The position numbers were made by a program, and so were the translations under genes. A stretch of 64,000 bases of DNA, taken from Paenibacillus montanisoli (GTDB lineage Bacteria; Bacillota; Bacilli; Paenibacillales; Paenibacillaceae). The stretch covers positions 1,736,001-1,800,000 of the forward strand of contig NZ_QLUW01000001.1 of NCBI RefSeq assembly GCF_003268025.1, read 5' to 3'. The notes beneath the pieces are model-generated. The model saw only the letters and a list, made by a program, of their open reading frames with translations, searched no databases and was not told the DNA's origin. Below, in pieces: positions 34,259 through 42,649 of the stretch; the stretch's first letter is position 1; every line of letters begins with the position of its first letter.

Positions 34259-36031
34259 CTACTCCAGTCCGAACTCTTTCATTTTGTTATAAAGCGTGCC
34301 TCTGGAGACGCCAAGCAGCTTGGCAGCGGCGCTTTTATTGCCGGCTGTTCGTGCGAGCGCGTCGTGAATGAGCGCCTGCTCCTCGTCATTGCTAATGCTT
34401 GCTTTAAGCCGTTTCTCGGTACCTGCCGCCTCTGCTGCAAGGTCCGACTCCTTGGCAGCAGGGTGGGAAAGGCTTGGCTGCTGGGCTTGCAAGGCCGGCG
34501 GCAAATGCTCCAGCGTGATGGTATCTTCATCGCTCAGAATGACGCAGCGCTCAATCACGTTGCGCAGCTCGAGGATATTGCCCGGCCAATCATAGTTGGA
34601 GAACGCGAGCAGCACTTCCGGCGCCAAGGCAGGAAGCGGCTTTTGGTATTGCAGCGAAAACTGCTTCAGGTACATGTGCAGCATCGCCGGTATATCTTCC
34701 GGCCTCTCGCGGAGCGGCGGAATAACAAGCGAGACAACATTCAACGCATAGTACAAATCGGAGCGGAAGAGACCCTGCGCGACCTGCGAAGCCAAGTCCT
34801 GCGTGGAAGCCGCGATAATTCGCGTGCGCACCTCGATGGATTTGCTGCCGCCTGAACGGGTAAACGTCTGCTGAGAGATGTAATGATACAGCTTGGCTTG
34901 AAGCTCGAGCGACATCCGGTCGATTTCATTGATAAAGAGCGTACCGTCCTTCGCCTGCTCGAGTTTGCCGGCTTGACCGGACTCCGTGCCCGTAAATGCG
35001 CCGCCTTGAAAGCCGAATAACTCCGTTTCGAGTAGGCCCATTGGCACGATGCCGCAGTTTACGGATAGAAAAGCATGCTCTGCGCGCGGACCGGCATTAT
35101 GAATGATTTGCGCAAGCTGCTCCTTGCCGACGCCCCCCTCACCGATCAGCAAGACCGGGGTATCGGTTGCGGCAACTTTACGGGCCCACTGCATCACTTT
35201 GCCGATAGCCGGACCTTTGCCTTTGATCAATGAGAACAATTCCTTGTCCGCAGACCGATGCAGATGCGATAACGTATGAGCGGACGTCAGTTGTTCGTTC
35301 AGCCGAACGAGCTGCGTAATGTCCTGCTCCGCGGCGATGCCGCCGATAATGGCGCCGTCCGCACCGCGAATTGGGGAGGCATTGATGAGCACATGCGTAT
35401 CCTCCCGGGGGCGGTGATAGGTGTTGCGAATAAGCCGGCCTTCGTCGAGAATCTTTAACACCATTAAGGTTTCGGTTTCAAAATGCTCGCCGATCCGCCG
35501 GCCGAGAATATCGCTTTTGGGCAAATTGTAGATTTCTTCGGCTACCGGGTTCCAGCAGATCACTTCGCCGCTTCGGTCTACGACCGTAACCGCTTCTGTT
35601 ACGGTTTCCGACAGCGTCTTGAAATAAGCCTCCCAGCGCTGCTGCTCGACAATCGCATGCCGCAACAGCTCGGCTAGTCCGGCATATCCGATGATCTTCC
35701 CGTTAGGATCTCGAAGCAGCACGGGGCGGTTTGTCCTACTGTTTAATGTAGTTAATAAATTAGCGGCGGTTAAGTCAAAGACCGGTGACCGGAACCAACT
35801 CATTTCGCAAATGCCAGCCATCGCTGACGCTTCAGCTGCCGGGCAGCAAACCTCTATGAGCGGCAGATCGCCCGGAACAACGAAGACCGCACTATTTTTA
35901 TCATGATCATTAGAATCAGCGAACATGACCGCCTCGCCTTCCCGAAGCGCCCGCTTAAGCTGTTCAACCGAAATTGACTTGTCCATATGCGTGATCTGAT
36001 TGTTTATAGAGATGTGTTCAATATTGAACAT
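34259..36031 (-). CDS. NtrC-type (RocR-like) regulator with altered sigma-54 activation motifs
   Basis: 590 residues from ATG 36031, placed just after GCGAGGG; the open frame reaches 36169 and another ATG lies at 35986. Domains: a CBS-like N-terminal part (about 15-135), a PAS domain (about 150-265), an AAA+ domain (about 275-510) and a C-terminal Fis-type helix-turn-helix (NKSAAAKLLGVSRGTLYNKM). Architecture resembles RocR, which activates arginine catabolism with sigma-54. Here GAFTGA is GAFTGT (near residue 344), the Walker B motif is LFINEI instead of LFLDEI (near 367), and no -24/-12 promoter is seen near the roc genes. It may work with sigma-A promoters or as a repressor. Divergent from proline dehydrogenase. 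Confidence 0.88.
   Translation of the reverse strand: MFNIEHISINNQITHMDKSISVEQLKRALREGEAVMFADSNDHDKNSAVFVVPGDLPLIEVCCPAAEASAMAGICEMSWFRSPVFDLTAANLLTTLNSRTNRPVLLRDPNGKIIGYAGLAELLRHAIVEQQRWEAYFKTLSETVTEAVTVVDRSGEVICWNPVAEEIYNLPKSDILGRRIGEHFETETLMVLKILDEGRLIRNTYHRPREDTHVLINASPIRGADGAIIGGIAAEQDITQLVRLNEQLTSAHTLSHLHRSADKELFSLIKGKGPAIGKVMQWARKVAATDTPVLLIGEGGVGKEQLAQIIHNAGPRAEHAFLSVNCGIVPMGLLETELFGFQGGAFTGTESGQAGKLEQAKDGTLFINEIDRMSLELQAKLYHYISQQTFTRSGGSKSIEVRTRIIAASTQDLASQVAQGLFRSDLYYALNVVSLVIPPLRERPEDIPAMLHMYLKQFSLQYQKPLPALAPEVLLAFSNYDWPGNILELRNVIERCVILSDEDTITLEHLPPALQAQQPSLSHPAAKESDLAAEAAGTEKRLKASISNDEEQALIHDALARTAGNKSAAAKLLGVSRGTLYNKMKEFGLE
36015..36030. promoter_or_regulatory. 16-bp perfect palindrome at the regulator start
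   Basis: TGTTCAATATTGAACA, overlapping the first codons of the NtrC-type regulator. It contains both orientations of the 7-mer found repeatedly upstream of proline dehydrogenase, so it is a likely autoregulatory operator. Confidence 0.65.
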
Positions 36032-36122
36032 ATTGGCCCTCGCAATGTGTGTAGGATGACTCAAATTTACCATAATATTGGCGATGCATACAACAAAAAA
36101 GCCCATGGTCGCGCTGCACAAC

Positions 36123-36211
36123 TGTTCAAAAGATTGGTTGAACACAATTTTTGAACAAATACTGTTCAAAATCGAAGGTTAGATGTATAATTGACCTCAG
36201 ATGATTGAACA
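36123..36211. promoter_or_regulatory. Cluster of five TGTTCAA/TTGAACA boxes upstream of proline dehydrogenase
   Basis: Exact 7-mers at 36123-36129 (TGTTCAA), 36138-36144 (TTGAACA), 36151-36157 (TTGAACA), 36163-36169 (TGTTCAA) and 36205-36211 (TTGAACA). They flank and overlap the predicted proline dehydrogenase promoter. The binding protein is inferred to be the divergent regulator. Confidence 0.65.
36163..36191 (+). promoter_or_regulatory. Probable promoter of the proline genes
   Basis: A perfect TATAAT (36186-36191) lies 17 bases after TGTTCA, a poor -35 that coincides with an operator-like box. A weak -35 under an activator-like site fits an activator-dependent sigma-A promoter. Confidence 0.5.
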
Positions 36212-36246
36212 ACATTGTACAACTCCTTGGGGAGGGACACGACAGA

Positions 36247-37161
36247 ATGGAAGTAATGCTTCGAAATATGTTTCAAGCATTAGGCAAGAGCCGCTCTGCC
36301 AACCGTTTGGCCAAGAAATACGGTCTTCGCTTCGGAGCTGCCCGTTTCGTGGCAGGCGAAACGATCAAACAATCGATAGATGCAGTTCGCAAGCTCAATG
36401 ATGACGGTCGCATGGCGACGCTGGATCACTTGGGTGAATTCGTGTTTAGCGAAGAAGAGGCGAAGGAGTCCGCAGAGATGTGCATACAGACGCTGGACGC
36501 GATCGCAAGCTCCGGCATTAATTCCAACCTGTCGCTCAAGATGACGTCGCTCGGCCTTGACATTAGCCATGAGCTTTGCGTGAGCAATATGAAACGCATC
36601 TTGAACCGGGCAAGGATGCATAACAATTTTGTCCGAATTGACATGGAAGATTACGCGCACTGCCAAGTGTCGCTCGATATTTACGAAGAGCTCCGCAAGG
36701 AATATGACAATGTCGGCATCGTCATTCAAGCCTATCTGTACCGGACGGAGCAGGATATTCAAAACCTGAACGCGCTTGGCGCAAACCTGCGTCTTGTCAA
36801 AGGCGCCTACAAGGAATCGCCTGAAGTGGCATTCCCGGAGAAGAAAGACGTGGATGAGAATTTGAAGAAAATCATCCGAATGCATATGATGAACGGCAAC
36901 TATACGGCGGTAGCAAGCCACGATCCGGCCATTATCGATTTTACGAAAACGTTCGTGCAAGCCGAAGGCATCTCGAAGGACCGCTTTGAGTTCCAAATGC
37001 TGTACGGCATTTGCGAGGATTTGCAGAAGCAGCTCGTTCAAGAAGGGTACCGTATCCGCATATACGTGCCTTATGGCGTCGATTGGTTCGGTTATTTTAT
37101 GCGCCGCTTGGCCGAACGGCCGGCTAATGTATGGTTCGTGCTTAAGAACATGTTTAAATAA
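36247..37161 (+). CDS. Proline dehydrogenase
   Basis: 304 residues from ATG 36247, about ten bases after GGGGAGGGA; ATG 36256 is possible. FAD enzyme with the PRODH barrel motifs: [43 protein letters not shown] and, near the end, [17 protein letters not shown] whose Arg pair binds the proline carboxylate. It oxidises proline to P5C at the membrane face, passing electrons to quinone. It is followed 19 bases later by P5C dehydrogenase, the next step. Confidence 0.93.
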   Translation: MEVMLRNMFQALGKSRSANRLAKKYGLRFGAARFVAGETIKQSIDAVRKLNDDGRMATLDHLGEFVFSEEEAKESAEMCIQTLDAIASSGINSNLSLKMTSLGLDISHELCVSNMKRILNRARMHNNFVRIDMEDYAHCQVSLDIYEELRKEYDNVGIVIQAYLYRTEQDIQNLNALGANLRLVKGAYKESPEVAFPEKKDVDENLKKIIRMHMMNGNYTAVASHDPAIIDFTKTFVQAEGISKDRFEFQMLYGICEDLQKQLVQEGYRIRIYVPYGVDWFGYFMRRLAERPANVWFVLKNMFK

Positions 37162-37180
37162 GAGAGGGGAAATGACGAAC

Positions 37181-38749
37181 ATGAAAACATTTACGGAAGT
37201 AAAACCTTATGCGAATGAGCCGTTTACGAATTTTGCGCTGGAAGAGAACAAGAAAGCGATGCAAGCGGCAATTGCCAAGGTGAAAACTGAACTGGGACGT
37301 CATTATCCGCTCACGATCGGCGGCGAGAAGATCGAAACGGAAGCGAAAATCACGTCGATCAATCCCGGCAACGTTGATGAAGTGGTCGGTTACGTAAGCA
37401 AAGCGGATCAGAAGCTTGCCGAGCAAGCGATGCAAGCGGCGTTGGCTACTTTCGAGACGTGGAAAAAGGTGCCCGCACGCGAGCGTGCGGAGTATCTGTT
37501 CAAAGCCGCGAAGCTGATGCGCGAGCGCAAGCATGAATTCTCCGCGCTAATGATGCTTGAATCCGGCAAAAACTATGTCGAGGCCGATGTGGATACTGCC
37601 GAAGCTATCGACTTCCTGGAATTTTACGGCCGCGAAATGATTCGTCTGAGCCAAGTGAATGAAACGCAGCCGCTAACGAGAATTCCGGGCGAAGACAACA
37701 ACATTTCGTACATTCCGCTCGGCGTCGGCGTTATCATTCCGCCATGGAACTTCCCGCTTGCGATCTGCGCAGGCATGACGACGGCTGCCGTAGTTTCCGG
37801 CAATACGGTGCTGCTGAAGCCGGCATCGACGACCCCTGTTATCGCGCATAAGTTCTTCGCGCTGATGGAAGAAGTAGGCCTGCCGGCAGGCGTCATCAAC
37901 TTCATTCCGGGCAGCGGCGCGGAAGTAGGCGACTACTTGACGACGCATCCGAAGACGCGCTTCATCAGCTTCACAGGCTCTAAGGAAGTTGGCCTGCGCA
38001 TCAATAAATTGGCAGCGGACACGGCTCCAGGCCAAATTTGGATCAAACGCGTCATCGCCGAAATGGGCGGCAAAGACGGGATCGTCGTAGATGAAACAGC
38101 TGACCTGGAAGCGGCGGCAACGGCCATCGTGGCATCCGCATTCGGCTTCCAAGGCCAGAAGTGCTCGGCAGGCTCGCGCGCGATCATCGTGGAATCGGTC
38201 TACGATCAAGTCGCCGAGCGCGTTGTCGAACTGACGAAACAGCTGCAAGTCGGCCCGCAGGAGCAAAATTTCGCCGCAGGTCCGGTAATTGATAAAACAT
38301 CCTACGAGCGTATTCTTGAGTATATCGAAGTAGGCAAGCAAGAAGGCACGCTGCTGGTTGGCGGGGGCAAAGCGGAAGGCAACGGCTACTATATCCAGCC
38401 GACGGTATTCGGCGAGGCAGGCGGCAAAGCGCGCATCATGCAGGAAGAGATTTTCGGGCCGGTACTGGCGCTCGCGAAAGCGAAGGACTGGAAAGAAGCG
38501 ATCGCGATGTACAACGATACGGAATTCGGCTTGACCGGCTCTTACTTCTCCACGGATGAAGATCGCATCGCGGAAGCGCTGGAGACCGTACACTGCGGCA
38601 ATCTGTATATCAACCGTAAGTGCACAGGCGCGCTTGTAGGCGTGCATCCGTTCGGCGGCTTCAATATGTCCGGTACGGATTCCAAAGCAGGCGGTTACGA
38701 TTACCTGCTGCTCTTCACGCAAGCCAAATTGACATCCCGCAAAATCTAA
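37181..38749 (+). CDS. pruA: 1-pyrroline-5-carboxylate dehydrogenase
   Basis: 522 residues from ATG 37181; ATG 37172 is too close to AGAGGGG. Aldehyde dehydrogenase fold of the P5CDH/RocA group: [15 protein letters not shown] and GSKEVGLRI for NAD binding, VIAEMGGKD with the general-base Glu, and [14 protein letters not shown] with the catalytic Cys. Oxidises glutamate semialdehyde from both proline and ornithine to glutamate. Last gene of its operon, followed by a terminator. Confidence 0.94.
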   Translation: MKTFTEVKPYANEPFTNFALEENKKAMQAAIAKVKTELGRHYPLTIGGEKIETEAKITSINPGNVDEVVGYVSKADQKLAEQAMQAALATFETWKKVPARERAEYLFKAAKLMRERKHEFSALMMLESGKNYVEADVDTAEAIDFLEFYGREMIRLSQVNETQPLTRIPGEDNNISYIPLGVGVIIPPWNFPLAICAGMTTAAVVSGNTVLLKPASTTPVIAHKFFALMEEVGLPAGVINFIPGSGAEVGDYLTTHPKTRFISFTGSKEVGLRINKLAADTAPGQIWIKRVIAEMGGKDGIVVDETADLEAAATAIVASAFGFQGQKCSAGSRAIIVESVYDQVAERVVELTKQLQVGPQEQNFAAGPVIDKTSYERILEYIEVGKQEGTLLVGGGKAEGNGYYIQPTVFGEAGGKARIMQEEIFGPVLALAKAKDWKEAIAMYNDTEFGLTGSYFSTDEDRIAEALETVHCGNLYINRKCTGALVGVHPFGGFNMSGTDSKAGGYDYLLLFTQAKLTSRKI

Positions 38750-38759
38750 TGAACTTTGC

Positions 38760-38796
38760 GGCCCTCTATAGCGAACAGCATGGAGGGCCTTTTTTT
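38760..38796 (+). terminator. Terminator of the proline operon
   Basis: GGCCCTC pairs with GAGGGCC (38783-38789) followed by seven T. Confidence 0.82.
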
Positions 38797-38846
38797 CACG
38801 TTTCATCCGAATGCGGCTTTTCACATTCCAGAGGGGGCTATTGCTC

Positions 38847-40097
38847 ATGAAGGTCAAAGAAAATGTTGACGTACTCGCAAGAACGCAGCAGGTTATCGAA
38901 ACGGCTTTAACTACACTCGGATATGACAGCGCTTACTACGAGCTGATGAAGGAACCGCTTCGATTGCTGACCGTGCGTATCCCTGTGAAAATGGATGACG
39001 GCAAGGTAAAGGTGTTCACCGGCTACCGTGCTCAGCATAATGATGCGGTCGGACCGACCAAGGGCGGCGTCCGATTCCACCCGGATGTGACGCAGGAGGA
39101 AGTGAAAGCGCTCTCCATGTGGATGAGCATCAAGTGCGGCATTACGAATCTGCCTTACGGCGGCGGCAAAGGCGGCATTCAATGCGATCCGCGCACGATG
39201 TCCTTCGGCGAACTGGAACGGCTGAGCCGCGGCTATGTCCGTGCGATCAGCCAGCTGGTCGGCCCTACGAAGGATATTCCGGCGCCGGACGTGTTTACGA
39301 ATTCGCAGATCATGGCGTGGATGATGGACGAATACAGCCGCATCCGCGAGTTTGATTCGCCGGGCTTTATTACGGGCAAGCCATTGGTGCTTGGCGGCTC
39401 GATCGGCCGCGAGTCGTCGACGGCGCTTGGCGTCAGCATCGTCATGAACGAAGCGGCTAAGGTGCTTGGCATTCCGATCCAGAAGGCGCGCATCATCATC
39501 CAAGGCTTCGGCAATGCGGGCAGCTATTTGGCTAAATTTTTACATGACGCCGGCGCTACGATCGTTGGCATCTCCGATGCCGCAGGGGCGCTGTATGACC
39601 CGAACGGACTTGATATCGAGCATCTGCTGGAACGCCGCGATTCTTTCGGCTGCGTTACGAATCTGTTTCCAAATCGGATAACGAATCAGGAATTATTGGT
39701 TCAGGATTGCGATATCCTAATTCCAGCGGCAATCGAAAATCAAATTACGGAAGATAACGCGCATCTGATCAAAGCGAAGCTGTTGGTTGAAGCCGCGAAC
39801 GGCCCGACGACGCATGTGGCGACGCAAATTTTGACCGAGCGCGGGATCATGATCGTGCCGGACGTGCTGGCTAGCGCAGGCGGCGTGGTTGTATCCTACT
39901 TCGAGTGGGTACAAAATAATCAAGGCTACTATTGGACAGAAGAAGAGGTCAACGAACGTCTGACTAAAATTTTGGTGGATGCGTTCCATAACGTTTACCG
40001 TACCTCGCAAGAGAAGAAGGCCGATATGAGACTGTCAGCCTATATGGTTGGCCTGAAACGAGTTGCGGAAGCCGTACGTTGGAGAGGTTGGGTCTAA
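38847..40097 (+). CDS. rocG: NAD-dependent glutamate dehydrogenase
   Basis: 416 residues from ATG 38847 after GAGGGGG. Glu/Leu/Phe/Val dehydrogenase with the substrate Lys in YGGGKGGI, PTKDIPAPDVFTN, and the Rossmann motif GFGNAGSYLAKFL. Deaminates glutamate to 2-oxoglutarate and ammonia, closing arginine/proline catabolism. It is cotranscribed with malic enzyme (one base gap). Whether it is rocG-like or gudB-like in regulation cannot be told from sequence. Confidence 0.93.
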   Translation: MKVKENVDVLARTQQVIETALTTLGYDSAYYELMKEPLRLLTVRIPVKMDDGKVKVFTGYRAQHNDAVGPTKGGVRFHPDVTQEEVKALSMWMSIKCGITNLPYGGGKGGIQCDPRTMSFGELERLSRGYVRAISQLVGPTKDIPAPDVFTNSQIMAWMMDEYSRIREFDSPGFITGKPLVLGGSIGRESSTALGVSIVMNEAAKVLGIPIQKARIIIQGFGNAGSYLAKFLHDAGATIVGISDAAGALYDPNGLDIEHLLERRDSFGCVTNLFPNRITNQELLVQDCDILIPAAIENQITEDNAHLIKAKLLVEAANGPTTHVATQILTERGIMIVPDVLASAGGVVVSYFEWVQNNQGYYWTEEEVNERLTKILVDAFHNVYRTSQEKKADMRLSAYMVGLKRVAEAVRWRGWV

Positions 40098-40098
40098 G

Positions 40099-41505
40099 AT
40101 GGCACAAACGAGCATTATTTTCAGACTAGAGCTTGATCATAAGAAGGTCAGCTTCGGAGATGTGGCCGGAGCGATCAGCAAGGCGGGCGGGGACATCACT
40201 TCGATTGACGTCATCCGACCCGGCCATGATACGTCTACGCGCGATATTACGGTCGATCTGTCCGACAAGAACGAAACGGTTATGATCGATGCGCTTCGCA
40301 GCATCGACGGCATAACGGTCGTCAACGTTTCGGACCGAACATTTCTTGTTCACTTAGGCGGTAAAATCACGATCCAGCCGACGCTGCCGATCAAGAACCG
40401 TGACGATCTTTCGAAGGTGTACACGCCTGGCGTAGCCAAAGTGTGTACGGCCATCGCGGAGAATCAGCATAAGGCATATTCGCTGACGATCAAGCGCAAT
40501 ACCGTTGCCGTCGTCTCGGATGGTACGGCAGTATTGGGGCTCGGCGATATCGGTCCGCATGCGGCGGCGCCCGTCATGGAAGGGAAGGCGATGCTGTTTA
40601 AACAGCTCGCTGGCGTAGATGCGTTCCCGATTTGCCTCGATACGAAGGATACGGAGGAAATCATCCGGACGATCAAGGTGATGAGCCCGATCTTCGGCGG
40701 CATCAACCTAGAGGATATCAGCTCGCCGCGGTGCTTCGAGATCGAGAGCCGGCTTGCGGACGAGCTCGAAATCCCGGTCTTTCATGACGATCAGCACGGT
40801 ACGGCTGTCGTAGTTATCGCCGGGCTGCTGAATGCGCTGAAGGTGGTCGGCAAACGGATGGAAAACATTCGCGTTGTCGTTAACGGCATCGGCGCGGCTG
40901 GCGTTTCGATCTGCAAAATGCTGCTCCAAGCAGGCGTGAAGCGGCTTGTGCCCGTTGATCGGGATGGCGCCATCGTGCGAGGCGGGAGCTACGAGCATCA
41001 TCCGATGTGGCAGTGGCTTTCCGAGCAGCCTCAGGTGGAGTCGCGAAGCGGCACGCTGAAGGACGTAATTGACGGGGCGGACGTATTCATCGGCGTCTCG
41101 CGTGCGCGGGTGTTGAATGAAGAGGACGTCAAGCGGATGGCGCCGGACAGCATCGTGTTCGCGATGGCGAATCCGGAACCGGAGATTTCACCGGAAGAAG
41201 CGCTGCCGCATGTGGCTGTCTTCGCGACGGGACGCAGCGACTATCCGAACCAGATTAACAATGTACTCGTATTCCCGGGTTTGTTCCGCGGCGCGCTCGA
41301 TTGCCGCGCAAGACGGATCAACGAACCGATGAAAATGGCTGCCGCAAGGGCGATCGCGTCGGTGGTTTCGGGCGGCGAGCTGAATGAGCACTACATAATC
41401 CCGAGTATCTTCAATGAGCAGGTGGTTGTGCAAGTGCGCAAGGCGGTTATCGAAGCGGCGATATTGACCAATGTCGCACGGCGGACGCCGCCGGAGTTCC
41501 GGTAA
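40099..41505 (+). CDS. NAD-dependent malic enzyme with N-terminal ACT domain
   Basis: 468 residues from ATG 40099, one base after the rocG stop. Residues 1-85 form an ACT domain (SIIFRLELDHKKVSFGDVAG), a likely amino-acid sensor not found in classic malic enzymes of enterics. The catalytic part has VYTPGVAKVC, TIKRNTVAVVSDGTAVLGLG, FHDDQHGTA (metal) and VVNGIGAAGVSICKM (NAD). Converts malate to pyruvate and CO2. Pairing with glutamate dehydrogenase suggests that carbon from glutamate is drained from the TCA cycle as pyruvate, perhaps gated by an amino acid through ACT. Confidence 0.92.
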   Translation: MAQTSIIFRLELDHKKVSFGDVAGAISKAGGDITSIDVIRPGHDTSTRDITVDLSDKNETVMIDALRSIDGITVVNVSDRTFLVHLGGKITIQPTLPIKNRDDLSKVYTPGVAKVCTAIAENQHKAYSLTIKRNTVAVVSDGTAVLGLGDIGPHAAAPVMEGKAMLFKQLAGVDAFPICLDTKDTEEIIRTIKVMSPIFGGINLEDISSPRCFEIESRLADELEIPVFHDDQHGTAVVVIAGLLNALKVVGKRMENIRVVVNGIGAAGVSICKMLLQAGVKRLVPVDRDGAIVRGGSYEHHPMWQWLSEQPQVESRSGTLKDVIDGADVFIGVSRARVLNEEDVKRMAPDSIVFAMANPEPEISPEEALPHVAVFATGRSDYPNQINNVLVFPGLFRGALDCRARRINEPMKMAAARAIASVVSGGELNEHYIIPSIFNEQVVVQVRKAVIEAAILTNVARRTPPEFR

Positions 41506-41512
41506 AATAGTA

Positions 41513-41557
41513 GTGGGTGTTCCAGGCCTAATTCGGCTTTGGGACACCTATTTTTTT
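41513..41557 (+). terminator. Terminator of rocG-malic enzyme
   Basis: GGTGTTCCAGGCC pairs imperfectly with GGCTTTGGGACACC, followed by TATTTTTTT. Confidence 0.75.
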
Positions 41558-41699
41558 GGCTTGCGAGAGCCGATGTGAGGGTAAAACTGTACAAGTTATC
41601 GCTTTAGGGCTCGAAAATGCGCTAAATCAATGAGAGAGAGGTACTAGTTACCGCATATAGGCCGGATGCAAAAATGCGGGAGAAAGGTTCTTAGGTCTG

Positions 41700-41728
41700 T
41701 TGGCAGCGGTTTCAAAAATCACTATGAT
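41700..41728 (+). promoter_or_regulatory. Sigma-A promoter of the 41772 gene
   Basis: TTGGCA (41700-41705), 17 bases, TATGAT (41723-41728), about 45 bases before the start. Confidence 0.65.
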
Positions 41729-41771
41729 AGTGCTGTACCGTTAACTATCACACTTGGGGAGGCTTGTGGGA

Positions 41772-42212
41772 GTGACTTTAACGCACAAAGAGCTGGCATC
41801 GTCGTGTTTCAACAAGGTGTGGGACTTGTTGAGCAAGGAAGACCGAACCGAACAAGAAAATGATGAAATGGTGCATTTATGCCACAGCTCGTTTTGGCAT
41901 TGGACGCAAGTAGAAGAGCATACGGCAACGAATCTTTCCGTCGGGTATTGGCAGCTGGCGCGCGTTTATGCCGAGATCGGCCAAGGCAGCCCTGCGCTTG
42001 AATATGCGAATAAGTGTATCAAGGTCAGCGCTGATGCCGAGCTGGACGCTTTCTACATGGCTTATGCTTATGAAGCGGCTGCCCGGGCGTACTCGGTATT
42101 GAACAAAATGGACAAGCGGCAGGCGGCGACGGCGCAAGCTGCCGATTATGCGGAGCTGATTACGGATGCGGGAAGCAAAAGCTGGGTTATTACCGATCTC
42201 GCCACGATTTAA
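41772..42212 (+). CDS. Conserved hypothetical TPR-like protein
   Basis: 146 residues from GTG 41772, nine bases after GGGGAGG (TTG 41754 and GTG 41766 are worse). All-helical, with HLCHSSFWHWTQVE near residue 35 and LSVGYWQLARVYAEIGQGSPALEYANKC resembling a tetratricopeptide pair. Proteins of this layout occur widely in Gram-positive bacteria without assigned function. It has its own promoter and terminator. Confidence 0.72.
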   Translation: MTLTHKELASSCFNKVWDLLSKEDRTEQENDEMVHLCHSSFWHWTQVEEHTATNLSVGYWQLARVYAEIGQGSPALEYANKCIKVSADAELDAFYMAYAYEAAARAYSVLNKMDKRQAATAQAADYAELITDAGSKSWVITDLATI

Positions 42213-42237
42213 CATGGATCCACTGTTAGCAAATCCA

Positions 42238-42290
42238 TAAAAAAAGACAGCAGGTTGCCTTAAGGCAAATGTCCCGCTGTCTTTTTTTGC
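42238..42290. terminator. Bidirectional terminator
   Basis: AAAAAAAGACAGC and GCTGTCTTTTTTT flank an inner TTGCC/GGCAA stem. It lies between convergent genes and can end both. Confidence 0.8.
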
Positions 42291-42297
42291 GTTCTTT

Positions 42298-42444
42298 TTA
42301 GCCCGTGGACGGACTGTTTGGCACAGTGCCCTTCTGGTTTCGATTCCGGTCAGTCGAGCCTGCTACATCGTTTTCAGCCTGGCTGGACGCCATCTGCATC
42401 GCTTCCATTTTGCCTTGCAGCGTCTTGTTCTTGTTTCTGGACAA
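42298..42444 (-). CDS. Small hydrophilic protein (48 aa), spore-protein-like composition
   Basis: On the minus strand TTG at 42444 follows GAGGAGG by seven bases, an excellent ribosome site, and the frame closes with TAA at 42298. The product starts MSRNKNKTLQGKMEAMQM and ends GTVPNSPSTG; it is rich in Asn, Gln, Ser and Lys with no hydrophobic core. This composition is like small acid-soluble spore proteins, but no named family is recognised. It is convergent with the TPR-like gene and divergent from the Gfo/Idh/MocA cluster. Confidence 0.55.
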   Translation of the reverse strand: MSRNKNKTLQGKMEAMQMASSQAENDVAGSTDRNRNQKGTVPNSPSTG

Positions 42445-42538
42445 CGTGAATCCTCCTCGTCATATAGTTGCCTGAGGATTGAGGCGATCATAGGTTGCCC
42501 AATCTTAGCGAGCCCGATTCTTGCCGATCATTCAATTA

Positions 42539-42571
42539 TGTCCAGATCGAAACATTTATTGTCCAGATCGA
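42539..42571 (+). promoter_or_regulatory. 21-bp-spaced direct repeat, candidate AraC-type operator
   Basis: TGTCCAGATCGA occurs exactly at 42539-42550 and 42560-42571, two helical turns apart, about 80 bases before the first cluster gene. This is the usual geometry of an AraC dimer site; the AraC regulator encoded at 50331-51212 is the natural candidate. Confidence 0.6.
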
Positions 42572-42649
42572 CCATGATTCTGCCTGAATGGTTGATTAGA
42601 ATGGGGGTAAGTAATCGTTTTCATAGTCGTAAACAAGTGGAGGAGATGT

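Noticed and set aside
42318..42333. TTGGCACAGTGCCC, resembling half of a sigma-54 promoter
   Set aside because: It lacks the GC of a -12 element at the right distance, lies inside the small minus-strand gene and has no target gene in position.
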